In this document: piece after piece, positions 15,217 to 24,157 of the stretch
How positions within the stretch are numbered: the first letter of the stretch is position 1
Layout of the letters: every line of letters begins with the position of its first letter
From: Prevotella sp.
Lineage (GTDB): Bacteria > Bacteroidota > Bacteroidia > Bacteroidales > Bacteroidaceae
Length of the DNA stretch: 37,091 bases
NCBI GenBank assembly: GCA_017474925.1
Contig: JAFVGN010000057.1
Location: 1-37,091 of the forward strand
Direction of reading: 5' to 3'
Program-made: the position numbers and the translations under genes
The notes under the pieces: generated by a model
Told to the model about the DNA's origin: nothing
The model's database searches: none
What the model saw: the letters and a program-made list of their open reading frames with translations, nothing else

Positions 15217-15235
15217 TGACGATGTTATCAATCTT

Positions 15236-18200
15236 TTATTTCCTGTTCCTCATGCGATACTCCAATGGAGTCATACCAAACTTCTCCTTGAAGATGGAAG
15301 CAAAGTTCTCTGCAGTCTGGAAACCAACGTTGATGGCCAACTCGCTCATGTTGATATTGGTGCTCAACAGCAAGGTGCAGGCATGCTTCAGTCGCAACTC
15401 ACGGACAATTTCTGCCGGGGTCTTGGTGGTAATGGCACGTACCTTGTGGTAGAAGGGTACGCGACCCATACCCATGGCACTGGCCATCTCTTCCAGACTG
15501 ATCTGGCCACGGCTCATGTTCTGCAGTACGAACTGCTCAATATTACGCATGAGCTGCTGATCCATGGCATTGCTCATGGAGTAGTCACCGATGGTGTTGT
15601 CGCCATAATACTGCTGCATCAGGAAGATACCGCTCTGTTGGCTTGATGCTGCTTCGGCAGCTCCTGCGGCCTTCTCTTCCTGTTGTGTGGTGCTCTCTTC
15701 GTCTGGCAAAGCCTTGGTTGGCTTGACGGTACCTTCATCTTCGTAGGAGAACGATGCTGTGGTCATACTGGCATTGCGGCCTTCCAGCCTACGGGTCTCG
15801 CGGCCCTCAATGGTGTTCTGCTCCATTTCGATAGGTCCAAGACCCATCAGCTTGTTGAAACGCATGACGGCCTCTTGGATATTGAACGGCTTGGCGAGGT
15901 AGTCATCGGCAGCAAGTGTAATGTTCTGGTTGTTCATGTCCTGCTGGGTCAGCACACCGTCGGTAAGTAGCACGAACTTGGTCTTGCTGCGACGTGGATC
16001 CATCTTGAACTGGTTACACAGCTCACTACCCGTCATGTAATCCATATTCTGCTTACAGATGACGAGGTCTGCATCGAGCATCTCAATGTCAGGCAGGGCA
16101 TCCTTGATGTTGTCGTAGGTGTGGAAGTCGTAGACCTCGCGCAGATGAGCGTTGATAAAGGTTAGGAACTCGCGGTTGGAGTCGATGAATACAACGCTGA
16201 ATTTCTTGGCCTGTGTGTCGAACTTCAACGGCTTGATGTCGGCAGTAAGTTCCTTCGTTGTCGCATTGGATATCAGGGCAACCTCGCCATGGTCGTTTAG
16301 CTCCATGCGGTCTTTGGCCGTGGATTCTGCCTTTCTTTCAGGATTCTCCAACGTAGACTGCATCTCTGAAATTCGGGTGATGACTTGCAGCAGCTGGAAG
16401 TGGAGAGAGTTCAGCTGTTCGCGTCCTTCCATCGTTTCTTCCTTCATGGCCAGATTGCCGATGATGGTGGTCATACGTGCCATAGGCTGACGCAGGTCGT
16501 CGCTCGTCAGCTTGATTTCCTCACGCTGACGTTTCAGCTCGTCAATGACGGTGCGCTTGCTCATCCATATCTTCTTCACCTTTTTGTAGCCGAAGCGCCA
16601 TACAGCCAGGATGATAATGGCGATGATGACATAGATAGTCAGCATCCACCAAGAAATCCACCAAGGACGGTCGACGGAAATCTCAAGGGTGCGCTCCTGA
16701 TTGCTGACGGCACCGTCGGCACTGACAGCTTTCACATGCAGGGTATAGTTGCCGCTACTGAGATTCGTGAATTTGACTCCATGTAACAGGGCATCACCAT
16801 TGCGCCAGTCATGGTCCAGACCTTCCATCCAGTACATGAATTGTAAGCGTTCGCTCTGGTTGTAGTTGCCTGCAGCAAACTTGATGGTAATGGTGTTCTG
16901 GTTGTTGCCAAGCTCCAGTTTGGAACTCTCGTTCATTGCTTGTGTCAACAGAACGCGTCCATCGTATTCATGTCCAGTCAAGATTTCCTCTTCACCTACG
17001 AAAAGCTGGGTCAGCATGACGCGCGGCAGCGATTCCTGATCGTCCTTGTTGCCTTGGCGTACCCAGTTGACACCGTATAGTCCTCCAAAGAGTACGATAC
17101 CGTCGTTTCTGGTCATGATAGAGCCAATATTGAACTCGTTGCTCTGCAGGCCGTCATAGACACTGTAGTTGTAGAGACCGTAATTGAAGGTTCCGTCCTC
17201 ATGGTTACGCTGGATGACGACACGGCTGATGCCATTGCTGGTGGTAATCCAGATGTTGTGGTTCTTGTCTTCTGCAATACCGCAGATGGAATTATTGCAA
17301 AGTCCGTCTTTCTCGGTCAGATGACTCAGATTGTCGTTCACCAGGTTGAGAATGTTGATGCCTTCACGTGTTCCAATCCAAATCAGACCGCGTGAGTCCT
17401 CATAAACCTGTGTGATATAGTTGTTGGTAAAGGTTTCCAGATTGGTCGTGTTACCTGTCAGTATCATCTTTTCGCGCGTTGACAGGTTCAGGATAATCAG
17501 ACCTTCAGAAGTTCCAATCAGCATGTTGTTGTTCTTGCCATAGAACAGCGAGGTAATGTTGTTGGTGTTCAGCATGCCGTTCTCACGGGTGTACGATGAG
17601 AACGAGTTCATCTTCGGATTATATACTTGAAGTCCACCGTTGGTGGCAATCCACAGGTTGCCCGACTTATCGCTGCAGAGGGCGTTGATGTGGTCGTCAA
17701 TGACCGTCTTGATGCTGTCACGGGCTACGGAGTAGAATTTGCTGGTGCCATTCTGGATACGTGTCAGTCCGTTCTGCTTGGAACCAACCCAGAGGCTTCC
17801 GTCAGACGTTGTGGCCATGCAGGTCACTTTCGTACTGGCCAAGGGACCATTGTAGCCTAAAATTCCCTGAGAAGCTGTTCCGTACCAAATGGTGCTGTCG
17901 CTGGTCTGGGCAATGGCTGTAACGTCGCCTACCAAGTCGGTGGAGAACTTATAGATGTTGCTGCCATAGTAGGCAACGCCCGATTTCTCGGTTCCCACCC
18001 ACAACAAGTCGGTATCGTCTACGTAAACACTCTGGATGGATATGTTTTCATTGACAATGCGGTTGTCGTTGATGTTACGTGGCTGAACACTTTCAATCTC
18101 GCTGGTGTTGTTGACATTGGTGCGGAGCAATCCCCCACGGTCTGTACCAATCCATATGTTGCCGCTTCGGTCGCCTGTCATACCGTTGACACTGTGGTCT

Positions 18201-19003
18201 ACGGCTATGCTGCTCAGTCCCAGACGATCGCCATAGGCGGTGTTCCACGTATTGGCATTCTTGTTGTAAATCATCAGGGTTCCTTGTCCGTAAAGCCAGA
18301 TGTTGTCCATCTGGTCAGCAAAGGCCTTCAGCGATTTAGTCTTGCGCAGGTGCTGTTGGGCAACAAAGTCGCTCTGCCATACTGTTTGCTGCTGGCGCAT
18401 GATGTCACAGCATACCAGACGTCCGTCTTCATAGACGAGGATCGTACCGTCACGACACTCGCTGATGGAGCTGATGTTACCCTGCGGGATACCGTGGGCA
18501 TCGTTCGTATAGGCAAACGGATAACTTGTCTGCTGCTGCATGTTGTATGCGATGACTCCCTTGTTGGGTATGGAGGCCCAGAAGTTCTTATGGCGGTCGA
18601 TAAACACCACATTGGGCTTGCCGTCTATACCCATGCTGGTATAGGTTTGCTTCAGGTCGCGTTCAAAACTCTCAGACTGTGGATGATAGATACAGAATCC
18701 TGCCGAGGTTTCTATCCATAGGTTGCCGTCCAACATCTCCTGAATGCTTATAATGTAGCTGTCGGGAAGTGAAGAACCGTCCTGCGAGTTACTTTGGAAG
18801 TTCTTGAACGTATAGCCGTCAAAACGGTATAGTCCGGCTGGGGTTCCAAACCACATATAACCTCGCTGGTCTTTCAGTATGCAGTTAATCTGACTGCTTA
18901 TCAGACCATTACGCGCATCAAGCGTTTTAAAAAGATAGACACCAGCTGCTGCCATGGGCAGTGCAAGCATGATGATTAGCAGTATTCTTTTCAGTTTGTT
19001 CAT
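15236..19003 (-). CDS. HTCS-type sensor/regulator with degenerate kinase and receiver domains
   Basis: The 1255-residue protein has hybrid two-component (HTCS) architecture. A signal/membrane segment (residues 5-22) is followed by two-component-regulator propeller repeats (about 30-690, many GYMWFGTPAGLYRFDG-like units), a Y_Y_Y domain (about 700-770) and a membrane helix (about 782-803). A coiled segment, a receiver-like domain (about 930-1045) and a C-terminal AraC-type HTH pair (about 1150-1254) complete it. The enzymatic parts are altered. The H-box reads SDDLRQPM where SHEFRTPL is usual, so His is Asp. No HATPase domain exists between about 895 and 930. In the receiver, the phospho-acceptor position in LVICKQNM is Lys, although the Lys in DDYLAKPF and the Thr in LLTD remain. 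It should bind a periplasmic ligand and control transcription without phosphotransfer. It follows kdsD by 12 bp, suggesting cotranscription with Kdo synthesis. Confidence 0.85.
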   Translation of the reverse strand: MNKLKRILLIIMLALPMAAAGVYLFKTLDARNGLISSQINCILKDQRGYMWFGTPAGLYRFDGYTFKNFQSNSQDGSSLPDSYIISIQEMLDGNLWIETSAGFCIYHPQSESFERDLKQTYTSMGIDGKPNVVFIDRHKNFWASIPNKGVIAYNMQQQTSYPFAYTNDAHGIPQGNISSISECRDGTILVYEDGRLVCCDIMRQQQTVWQSDFVAQQHLRKTKSLKAFADQMDNIWLYGQGTLMIYNKNANTWNTAYGDRLGLSSIAVDHSVNGMTGDRSGNIWIGTDRGGLLRTNVNNTSEIESVQPRNINDNRIVNENISIQSVYVDDTDLLWVGTEKSGVAYYGSNIYKFSTDLVGDVTAIAQTSDSTIWYGTASQGILGYNGPLASTKVTCMATTSDGSLWVGSKQNGLTRIQNGTSKFYSVARDSIKTVIDDHINALCSDKSGNLWIATNGGLQVYNPKMNSFSSYTRENGMLNTNNITSLFYGKNNNMLIGTSEGLIILNLSTREKMILTGNTTNLETFTNNYITQVYEDSRGLIWIGTREGINILNLVNDNLSHLTEKDGLCNNSICGIAEDKNHNIWITTSNGISRVVIQRNHEDGTFNYGLYNYSVYDGLQSNEFNIGSIMTRNDGIVLFGGLYGVNWVRQGNKDDQESLPRVMLTQLFVGEEEILTGHEYDGRVLLTQAMNESSKLELGNNQNTITIKFAAGNYNQSERLQFMYWMEGLDHDWRNGDALLHGVKFTNLSSGNYTLHVKAVSADGAVSNQERTLEISVDRPWWISWWMLTIYVIIAIIILAVWRFGYKKVKKIWMSKRTVIDELKRQREEIKLTSDDLRQPMARMTTIIGNLAMKEETMEGREQLNSLHFQLLQVITRISEMQSTLENPERKAESTAKDRMELNDHGEVALISNATTKELTADIKPLKFDTQAKKFSVVFIDSNREFLTFINAHLREVYDFHTYDNIKDALPDIEMLDADLVICKQNMDYMTGSELCNQFKMDPRRSKTKFVLLTDGVLTQQDMNNQNITLAADDYLAKPFNIQEAVMRFNKLMGLGPIEMEQNTIEGRETRRLEGRNASMTTASFSYEDEGTVKPTKALPDEESTTQQEEKAAGAAEAASSQQSGIFLMQQYYGDNTIGDYSMSNAMDQQLMRNIEQFVLQNMSRGQISLEEMASAMGMGRVPFYHKVRAITTKTPAEIVRELRLKHACTLLLSTNINMSELAINVGFQTAENFASIFKEKFGMTPLEYRMRNRK

Positions 19004-19015
19004 AGCCTTATTGTT

Positions 19016-19969
19016 TTACAACACACATGCATAACGGTCGACGATACCGAGCAGATGGCGCTCTTCGTCGACTACCAGTACATTGTGTATCTTATATTTG
19101 TTCATCGTTTTTTGTATCTCCGATATTTTTGTTTGCAGTCCCACCGTCTTGGGTTGGCGGGTCATGATGTCTGCCACGGTGCGGTTGAAGAACTCTGCCT
19201 GCCATTTCTCCATGGCACGTCGGATGTCACCGTCGGTGATAAGTCCGCTGATACGTTCGTCCCTGATGGCGACACCCAGTCCCAGCTTGCCTTTACTTAC
19301 CAGGATGATGGCTTCGCCCAGGTGCATGTCCTCAGTCAGGATGGGCAGGTTCTCCGTCAGCATCACGTCTTGGGCAGTGGTGAGCAGGCGCTTGCCTAAC
19401 TCTCCGCCAGGATGGAACTGGGCGAAGTCCTGTGGCTGGAAGTTACGTTTCTCCATCAGTGCTACGGCCAGTGCGTCGCCCATGACCAGAGTGGCGGTGG
19501 TGCTGCTGGTTGGAGCCAGATTCAGCGGACAGGCTTCTTTCTTCACGCTGATGTTCAGGTGGCACGTAGAGTATTTGGCCAACAGCGACTGCGGATTGCC
19601 GCTCATGCCGATGATGGGAATCTCCATGTGCAGCACCATGGGAATGAAGCGCAACAGTTCGTCAGTCTGTCCTGAGTGGGAGATGGCCAACACCACGTCT
19701 CCTTTCGACATCACTCCAAGGTCGCCATGATAGACGTCAAGGGGATTGATGAAAAACGAGGGTGTGCCCGTCGAGGCCAGCGTTGCTGCTATCTTTGCCC
19801 CGATGTGTCCGCTCTTTCCCACGCCAGTGACAATGACTTTGCCTTGGCACTGCATGATGAGTTCTACGGCACGGTCAAAGTTATCGTCCATCTGCGGTAT
19901 CAGGTCCAGCACCGCTTGTGCCTCGTCCTGAATACATTGTATTGCGTATTCTCTTACTGTCACTTTCAA
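19016..19969 (-). CDS. kdsD: Arabinose-5-phosphate isomerase (KdsD/KpsF family)
   Basis: The enzyme interconverts ribulose 5-phosphate and arabinose 5-phosphate, the first step of Kdo synthesis for LPS. The 317-residue protein has an N-terminal SIS domain (about 35-170, with VTGVGKSGHIGAKIAATLAS and ISHSGQTDEL), the linker motif FHPGGELGKRL, and two CBS domains (about 200-317). These three features in this order are diagnostic of the KdsD/KpsF/GutQ family. The neighbouring kdsA 4 bp upstream in the same direction supports the Kdo role over gluconate or glucitol metabolism. It is followed after 12 bp by the giant regulator gene. Confidence 0.93.
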   Translation of the reverse strand: MKVTVREYAIQCIQDEAQAVLDLIPQMDDNFDRAVELIMQCQGKVIVTGVGKSGHIGAKIAATLASTGTPSFFINPLDVYHGDLGVMSKGDVVLAISHSGQTDELLRFIPMVLHMEIPIIGMSGNPQSLLAKYSTCHLNISVKKEACPLNLAPTSSTTATLVMGDALAVALMEKRNFQPQDFAQFHPGGELGKRLLTTAQDVMLTENLPILTEDMHLGEAIILVSKGKLGLGVAIRDERISGLITDGDIRRAMEKWQAEFFNRTVADIMTRQPKTVGLQTKISEIQKTMNKYKIHNVLVVDEERHLLGIVDRYACVL

Positions 19970-19973
19970 CGTT

Positions 19974-20732
19974 TCAACTGTTCAATTGTTCGATGACGCC
20001 TTCCAACTTTTCCAATTCCAGCATGTTGGCAGCGTCGCTGAGACCCTGGTCTGGTGTCGGGTGAACTTCAAAAAACCATCCTGTGGCCCCGAAGGCTTTG
20101 GCAGCCAGGGCCATCTGGGGTACATAGCGACGGTCGCCGCCAGTCTTGCCGTCAGCTCCTCCCGGACGTTGCACGCTGTGGGTACAGTCCATGATGACGG
20201 TGGGTACTATCTCTAGCATGTCAGGGATGTTTCGGAAGTCAACTACCAGGTTGTTGTATCCCATCATGTTGCCTCGTTCTGTCAGCCAGACATCGGTGGC
20301 TCCGGCATCCATGGCTTTTTCCACGGGGTAGCGCATGTCGCGTCCACTCAGGAACTGGGCCTTCTTGATGTTGACAGTCTTTCCCGTATGTGCGGCTGCA
20401 ACGAGGATGTCGGTCTGGCGGCATAGGAATGCAGGAATCTGCAAGACGTCAACCACCTCGCCTGCCGGCTTGGCCTGCCATGCTTCGTGAATGTCCGTAA
20501 GGATCCTCAGACCGTATTTCTCTTTTACGTCGTTCAGCATCTGCAGACCTTTGTCAATACCAGGTCCCCGGAAGGATCTGATTGACGTGCGGTTGGCCTT
20601 GTCAAAGGAGGCCTTGAATATGATGTCGGTTCCTAGCTTTGCATTGATTTCCACCAACTTGGCTGCTACGGTGTCAAGCAGTTCAGCCGATTCAATGACG
20701 CATGGTCCCGCAATAAAAGTCTGTCCTGTCAT
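19974..20732 (-). CDS. kdsA: 3-deoxy-8-phosphooctulonate synthase (Kdo-8-phosphate synthase)
   Basis: KdsA condenses phosphoenolpyruvate with arabinose 5-phosphate, the product of the adjacent KdsD, to give Kdo 8-phosphate. The 252-residue protein begins MTGQTFIAGPCVIES and contains IFKASFDKANRTS, the family loop RSFRGPGIDKGL, LTDIHEAWQA, FLCRQTD and DCTHSVQRPGG. The cysteine in GPCVIES is the position that is metal-binding in class II enzymes, though the metal class was not checked. The start is ATG 20732 and not the upstream TTG at 20759, because that TTG is part of the promoter -7 box. Expected 5' leader length is about 20 nt. It is probably the first gene of kdsA-kdsD-regulator, possibly extending to the PLD gene. 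Confidence 0.95.
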   Translation of the reverse strand: MTGQTFIAGPCVIESAELLDTVAAKLVEINAKLGTDIIFKASFDKANRTSIRSFRGPGIDKGLQMLNDVKEKYGLRILTDIHEAWQAKPAGEVVDVLQIPAFLCRQTDILVAAAHTGKTVNIKKAQFLSGRDMRYPVEKAMDAGATDVWLTERGNMMGYNNLVVDFRNIPDMLEIVPTVIMDCTHSVQRPGGADGKTGGDRRYVPQMALAAKAFGATGWFFEVHPTPDQGLSDAANMLELEKLEGVIEQLNS

Positions 20733-20756
20733 GAAGTCAGTATCGATATTACCTTG

Positions 20757-20764
20757 CAAAGGTA
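20757..20764 (-). promoter_or_regulatory. -7 promoter box TACCTTTG for kdsA
   Basis: On the minus strand GCTTACCTTTGCAAGG contains the consensus box. It lies 24 bp before ATG 20732 and decides the kdsA start, because the alternative TTG start would be inside the box. Confidence 0.75.
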
Positions 20765-20803
20765 AGCATTTTTCTGATAACTTCCAACATTTCCCTTTGT
20801 TTT

Positions 20804-23140
20804 TTATCTCGAAGTGTCTTTTATGTGTACATCTTGTTGTGGGAATGGTATCTCAATACCGTTGGCGTTGAGGGTGTCGTAGATGCATTTCAGCACGTCG
20901 CTGATGACATACGATTTCTTGGGGGCATCGGCCCATACGAACATTTTCAGGTTGATGCCCGAGTCGGCCAACTCGCCTACGACTGACTTGACCTGCTTCG
21001 TTTTGTCCATCCATTTGTGCTTCATCTGGTTGACAGCTCCGTCAACCAACTGTATGACTTGCTGCAGGTTGGAACCGTATGCCACGCCGTAGGGTACTAC
21101 GGCCAGCACATAGCCGTGGTTACGGGTCAGGTTCTTGTAGTTGTTAGTGAAAAGCTGTGAGTTCTGGAAGGTGATGATTTCACCGTATAGCGACTCGATA
21201 ATCGTTGACGTGTAGCTGATGCTGGTCACTCGGCCCATAGTCCCGTTGACCTCAATCCAGTCGCCAACCTTGATGCGACCGGTCATCAGGGAGGCACCGT
21301 AGAAGATGTTCTCGATGATGTTCTTCGATGCGAAACCGATACCTGTTGACAGACCGCCCGTGATGGCTAACAACCATGAGACACTAATGTGCAGGATGCT
21401 GAGCGACAAGAGCAGCCAGGTTCCCCAGATGATAATCTGGATGGCATTCTTCGACATGGCCGTACGGCTGTCAGCTGACGATGGGTCTTTGCTCTGGAAA
21501 TGCAGGTACAGCAGCTTCAGCAGGGTCTTGCTCAGATAGGAGAACAGGAAAAACAGACACACGACCATCGTAATCTTGATGATGCTGACTTGGATGTTCT
21601 CCATGTCTATGAAGCGGTAGTTGAAGATGCGCCAGCAGAGGTCGGAGAGATTGAACACGTCAGCGGCCCACCAGATGCTCAGCATGATGCTGATGACGCT
21701 CAGTGAGGGTAGTATCGCCTGGTACATCAGGTCGTAGCCCCAGGTCTTGGTGACAGGCTTTTCCTCAAAGTGGTGTCTCTTTCCATACAGCTTCAGGTAC
21801 TGGCTGATACAGGTGATGGTAAGGATACAGGTCAGTTGCATGATCCACCATATCAGCACCTGTACGGCCATCAGGGTGTAGCCCACCCATGAGCAGATGA
21901 CGGAGGCGGTGAAGACCATCAGCGAGATGTAGGTGTAGAACATGTCTGAACGTGGAACGTTCTTGTTGTGCCGTTTGATGACGCTCCATTGCCATATTGC
22001 GCATGCCAGCAGTACCGGAGGGAATAGTATCTTTACCAATTCGCTGGGAATCAGCACTATGCGGAACACGATGACCAGGAAGCCTACGACAATCAAGGGC
22101 GTGTAGATGCGGAATGCACTTTTGATCTGGTCGCCACTGACGCGAAGCAGCAGCGACATCAGTATGACGCCCAGCAGCCAGGCATACGTCACGAGCAAGT
22201 TGGCTGCCATGATGAAGAAGTTCTGGTCGGTGATGGCCAGCATGATGCCTAAGATGACGGCAAAAGTGACCGTCGTCGTGGCCATAGTGATGCAGGTCCG
22301 CTTCTTCATGAACTCCTCGGTACGTAGCTTCTTGGGTATCACATAGCGGATGGCAGTAAAGTTAAGTGCCGAGGCGATGATGACATAAAAAACGATGCTG
22401 ATCAACAGGCCGAAAATCCAGCGGCTGTCCCATTGCGAATTGTCCGTAGGCTGGTACTTCTTAGCCACTGTTCCCTTCATGTTCCGCCAGTAGAAAGCCC
22501 AGTTCCTCAGGATGCTGTAATACGACTCGCCACCATTTTTGAAGATGCTGGTCTGTATGTCGTTGTAGCGCTTGTTGGCATAGTCATTCAGACGTGAGAG
22601 ACGTTGCTCGGTGACTTGGTATATGTGGATATAGTCCGCCAGTTCCGAACGGTTGTCTTCCAGCGTGTTGCGTATGCTGGTGGCCAGCGTCAGACATACG
22701 TTGCGGTCGGTCTTGGTGGCAGCGTCGAGCATGTTTGTGGGCATGGCCTGCAGACTGTTGATCAGCGAGTCGTAACGGGCAATCTCGCCGTTGGTCTTGT
22801 TCATGAACGACTTGAAAGGCAGCTGCTGCCGTTGGAATTCCTGATAGAGCTCAGTCGCTTCATGGCAGGCATAGGTCAGGTCGAACACGTACTCCTGCTC
22901 CTGTGAATAGAGCATCAGAGAGTTCTGGTTCGAACGTTTCATGATGGTGATGAGCTGGTCGCGCACGATTTCGTTCTGCTTCTGGTGCCTGATCATTCGT
23001 TCTGACAGTTCCATGTGATATTTGGTCAGTTCCGTGCGCAGAATCTGAAGTGTCTGGCTTAAGTCTTTTTCCTTTAATACTGCATGACACTGAAACGTCA
23101 GCAACAAAAGGGCTATAATAATGGAGATTCGTTTCGTCAT
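20804..23140 (-). CDS. Large MscS-family mechanosensitive channel
   Basis: The 778-residue protein has a signal peptide (1-20) and a periplasmic helical, coiled-coil-like region (about 25-210). Roughly ten membrane segments and the MscS core follow near the C-terminus. The pore helix and beta domain are recognised by ITGGLSTGIGFASKN (about residue 593) and GRIKVGDWIEVNGTMGRVTS, followed by NSQLFTNNYKNLTRN. It resembles the MscK/YbdG-type enlarged MscS proteins, which release solutes on hypo-osmotic shock. It is a paralogue of the protein encoded at 27814-30483, with the same layout and the same ending (DVHIK versus DVHLV). It lies 70 bp from kdsA in the same direction and has its own promoter. 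Confidence 0.9.
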   Translation of the reverse strand: MTKRISIIIALLLLTFQCHAVLKEKDLSQTLQILRTELTKYHMELSERMIRHQKQNEIVRDQLITIMKRSNQNSLMLYSQEQEYVFDLTYACHEATELYQEFQRQQLPFKSFMNKTNGEIARYDSLINSLQAMPTNMLDAATKTDRNVCLTLATSIRNTLEDNRSELADYIHIYQVTEQRLSRLNDYANKRYNDIQTSIFKNGGESYYSILRNWAFYWRNMKGTVAKKYQPTDNSQWDSRWIFGLLISIVFYVIIASALNFTAIRYVIPKKLRTEEFMKKRTCITMATTTVTFAVILGIMLAITDQNFFIMAANLLVTYAWLLGVILMSLLLRVSGDQIKSAFRIYTPLIVVGFLVIVFRIVLIPSELVKILFPPVLLACAIWQWSVIKRHNKNVPRSDMFYTYISLMVFTASVICSWVGYTLMAVQVLIWWIMQLTCILTITCISQYLKLYGKRHHFEEKPVTKTWGYDLMYQAILPSLSVISIMLSIWWAADVFNLSDLCWRIFNYRFIDMENIQVSIIKITMVVCLFFLFSYLSKTLLKLLYLHFQSKDPSSADSRTAMSKNAIQIIIWGTWLLLSLSILHISVSWLLAITGGLSTGIGFASKNIIENIFYGASLMTGRIKVGDWIEVNGTMGRVTSISYTSTIIESLYGEIITFQNSQLFTNNYKNLTRNHGYVLAVVPYGVAYGSNLQQVIQLVDGAVNQMKHKWMDKTKQVKSVVGELADSGINLKMFVWADAPKKSYVISDVLKCIYDTLNANGIEIPFPQQDVHIKDTSR

Positions 23141-23157
23141 ATTGTCCGTTTTGGCTG

Positions 23158-23165
23158 CAAAGATA
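23158..23165 (-). promoter_or_regulatory. -7 promoter box TATCTTTG for the first MscS gene
   Basis: The minus strand reads ATTTCGTATCTTTGCAGCC. The box ends 17 bp before the start codon at 23140 and is divergent from the kinase-operon promoter 45 bp away. Confidence 0.7.
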
Positions 23166-23209
23166 CGAAATTATTGTTAATTCTGCATGGTTAATTCTGA
23201 ATTATTTCT

Positions 23210-23217
23210 TACCTTTG
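23210..23217 (+). promoter_or_regulatory. -7 promoter box TACCTTTG for the glycan-processing operon
   Basis: TTTCTTACCTTTGCAG at 23206-23221 contains the consensus box, 13 bp before the ATG at 23231. It should drive the four genes to 27767. Confidence 0.7.
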
Positions 23218-23230
23218 CAGAAAAAAGAAC

Positions 23231-24127
23231 ATGATACTGATAGCAGACAGTGGAAGTACCAAGACAGATTGGACTCTCCTTAATACCCCTTATCCCACAG
23301 CCACAAAGGTTATAGCCACTTTTCATACCCAGGGCATCACGCCTATTCACCAGACTCCTGACGTCATCCGTTACATCCTGGGGCAGGAGCTCATGGGACA
23401 GCTTTCCACCTTCCCACGGGCAGCACTCATCAAGTCGGGCGTGCTGGACACACCTTTGCTTTCCAACCTCAACGTGTTTTTCTATGGCAGCGGCTGCACA
23501 CCGGCTCACGTGCCCATGATGAAGCGGATGCTGGGCGAGGTGTTCTCGTCAGAAAAAGTCGAGGTACACAGCGACCTGATGGCTGCTGCCCGTGCCCTTT
23601 GCCAGCACGAGTCGGGCATAGCCTGTATTTTGGGGACAGGTGCCAACAGCTGCTTGTATGACGGGCAGGACATCGTGCAGAATACTCCCGCTCTTGGCTA
23701 TATCTTGGGCGACGAGGGCAGCGGTTCCGTGCTGGGACGCCTGTTTATGAATGCCATTTTCAAGAACCCTGCTTTTGTTGAAGTCCGCGACGACTATCTG
23801 AAACGGGAGCGGCTGACGCAGGCCGACATCATACAGCGTGTCTACCGCGAACCCATGGCCAACCGGTTCCTCGCTACTACCTCTTTATATATAATACAGC
23901 ATTTGGACAATCCGCTGCTCCATAATCTGGTGGTGCAGAACTTCCGCCAGTTCTTCTGCCAGAACATCAAACCCTATCAGCGCACCGACCTGCCCGTTCA
24001 TTTCGTAGGCTCCATGGCTCACAACTATCCGCAGCAGCTGGCTGAGGCGGCAGAGGCCGAGGGCTTCCATGTCGGCAACATTCTGCAAAGCCCCATGGAG
24101 GGACTGATAGCCTACCACGGGCAGTAG
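23231..24127 (+). CDS. BadF/BadG-type ATPase, probable N-acetylglucosamine-kinase-like protein
   Basis: The 298-residue protein belongs to the ASKHA/actin-fold family. It begins ILIADSGSTKTDWTLL, the phosphate-1 motif with the catalytic-type Asp. It continues with the phosphate-2 motif region ACILGTGANSCLYDG (about 134-148) and the signature GYILGDEGSGSVLG. Bacteroidetes homologues of this length are annotated as amino-sugar kinases or as BadF/BadG/BcrA/BcrD ATPases. I favour a cytoplasmic sugar kinase because the next genes encode glycoside hydrolases, but the substrate is not shown by sequence. It is the first gene of the operon and is separated from the GH5 gene by 30 bp. Confidence 0.8.
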   Translation: MILIADSGSTKTDWTLLNTPYPTATKVIATFHTQGITPIHQTPDVIRYILGQELMGQLSTFPRAALIKSGVLDTPLLSNLNVFFYGSGCTPAHVPMMKRMLGEVFSSEKVEVHSDLMAAARALCQHESGIACILGTGANSCLYDGQDIVQNTPALGYILGDEGSGSVLGRLFMNAIFKNPAFVEVRDDYLKRERLTQADIIQRVYREPMANRFLATTSLYIIQHLDNPLLHNLVVQNFRQFFCQNIKPYQRTDLPVHFVGSMAHNYPQQLAEAAEAEGFHVGNILQSPMEGLIAYHGQ

Positions 24128-24157
24128 ACGTATGACAGCCAAAATAAATGATAAAAG

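Noticed and set aside
20733-20759. TTG start for kdsA
   Set aside because: The TTG lies inside the TACCTTTG -7 box, so it would not be transcribed. ATG 20732 fits the family start.
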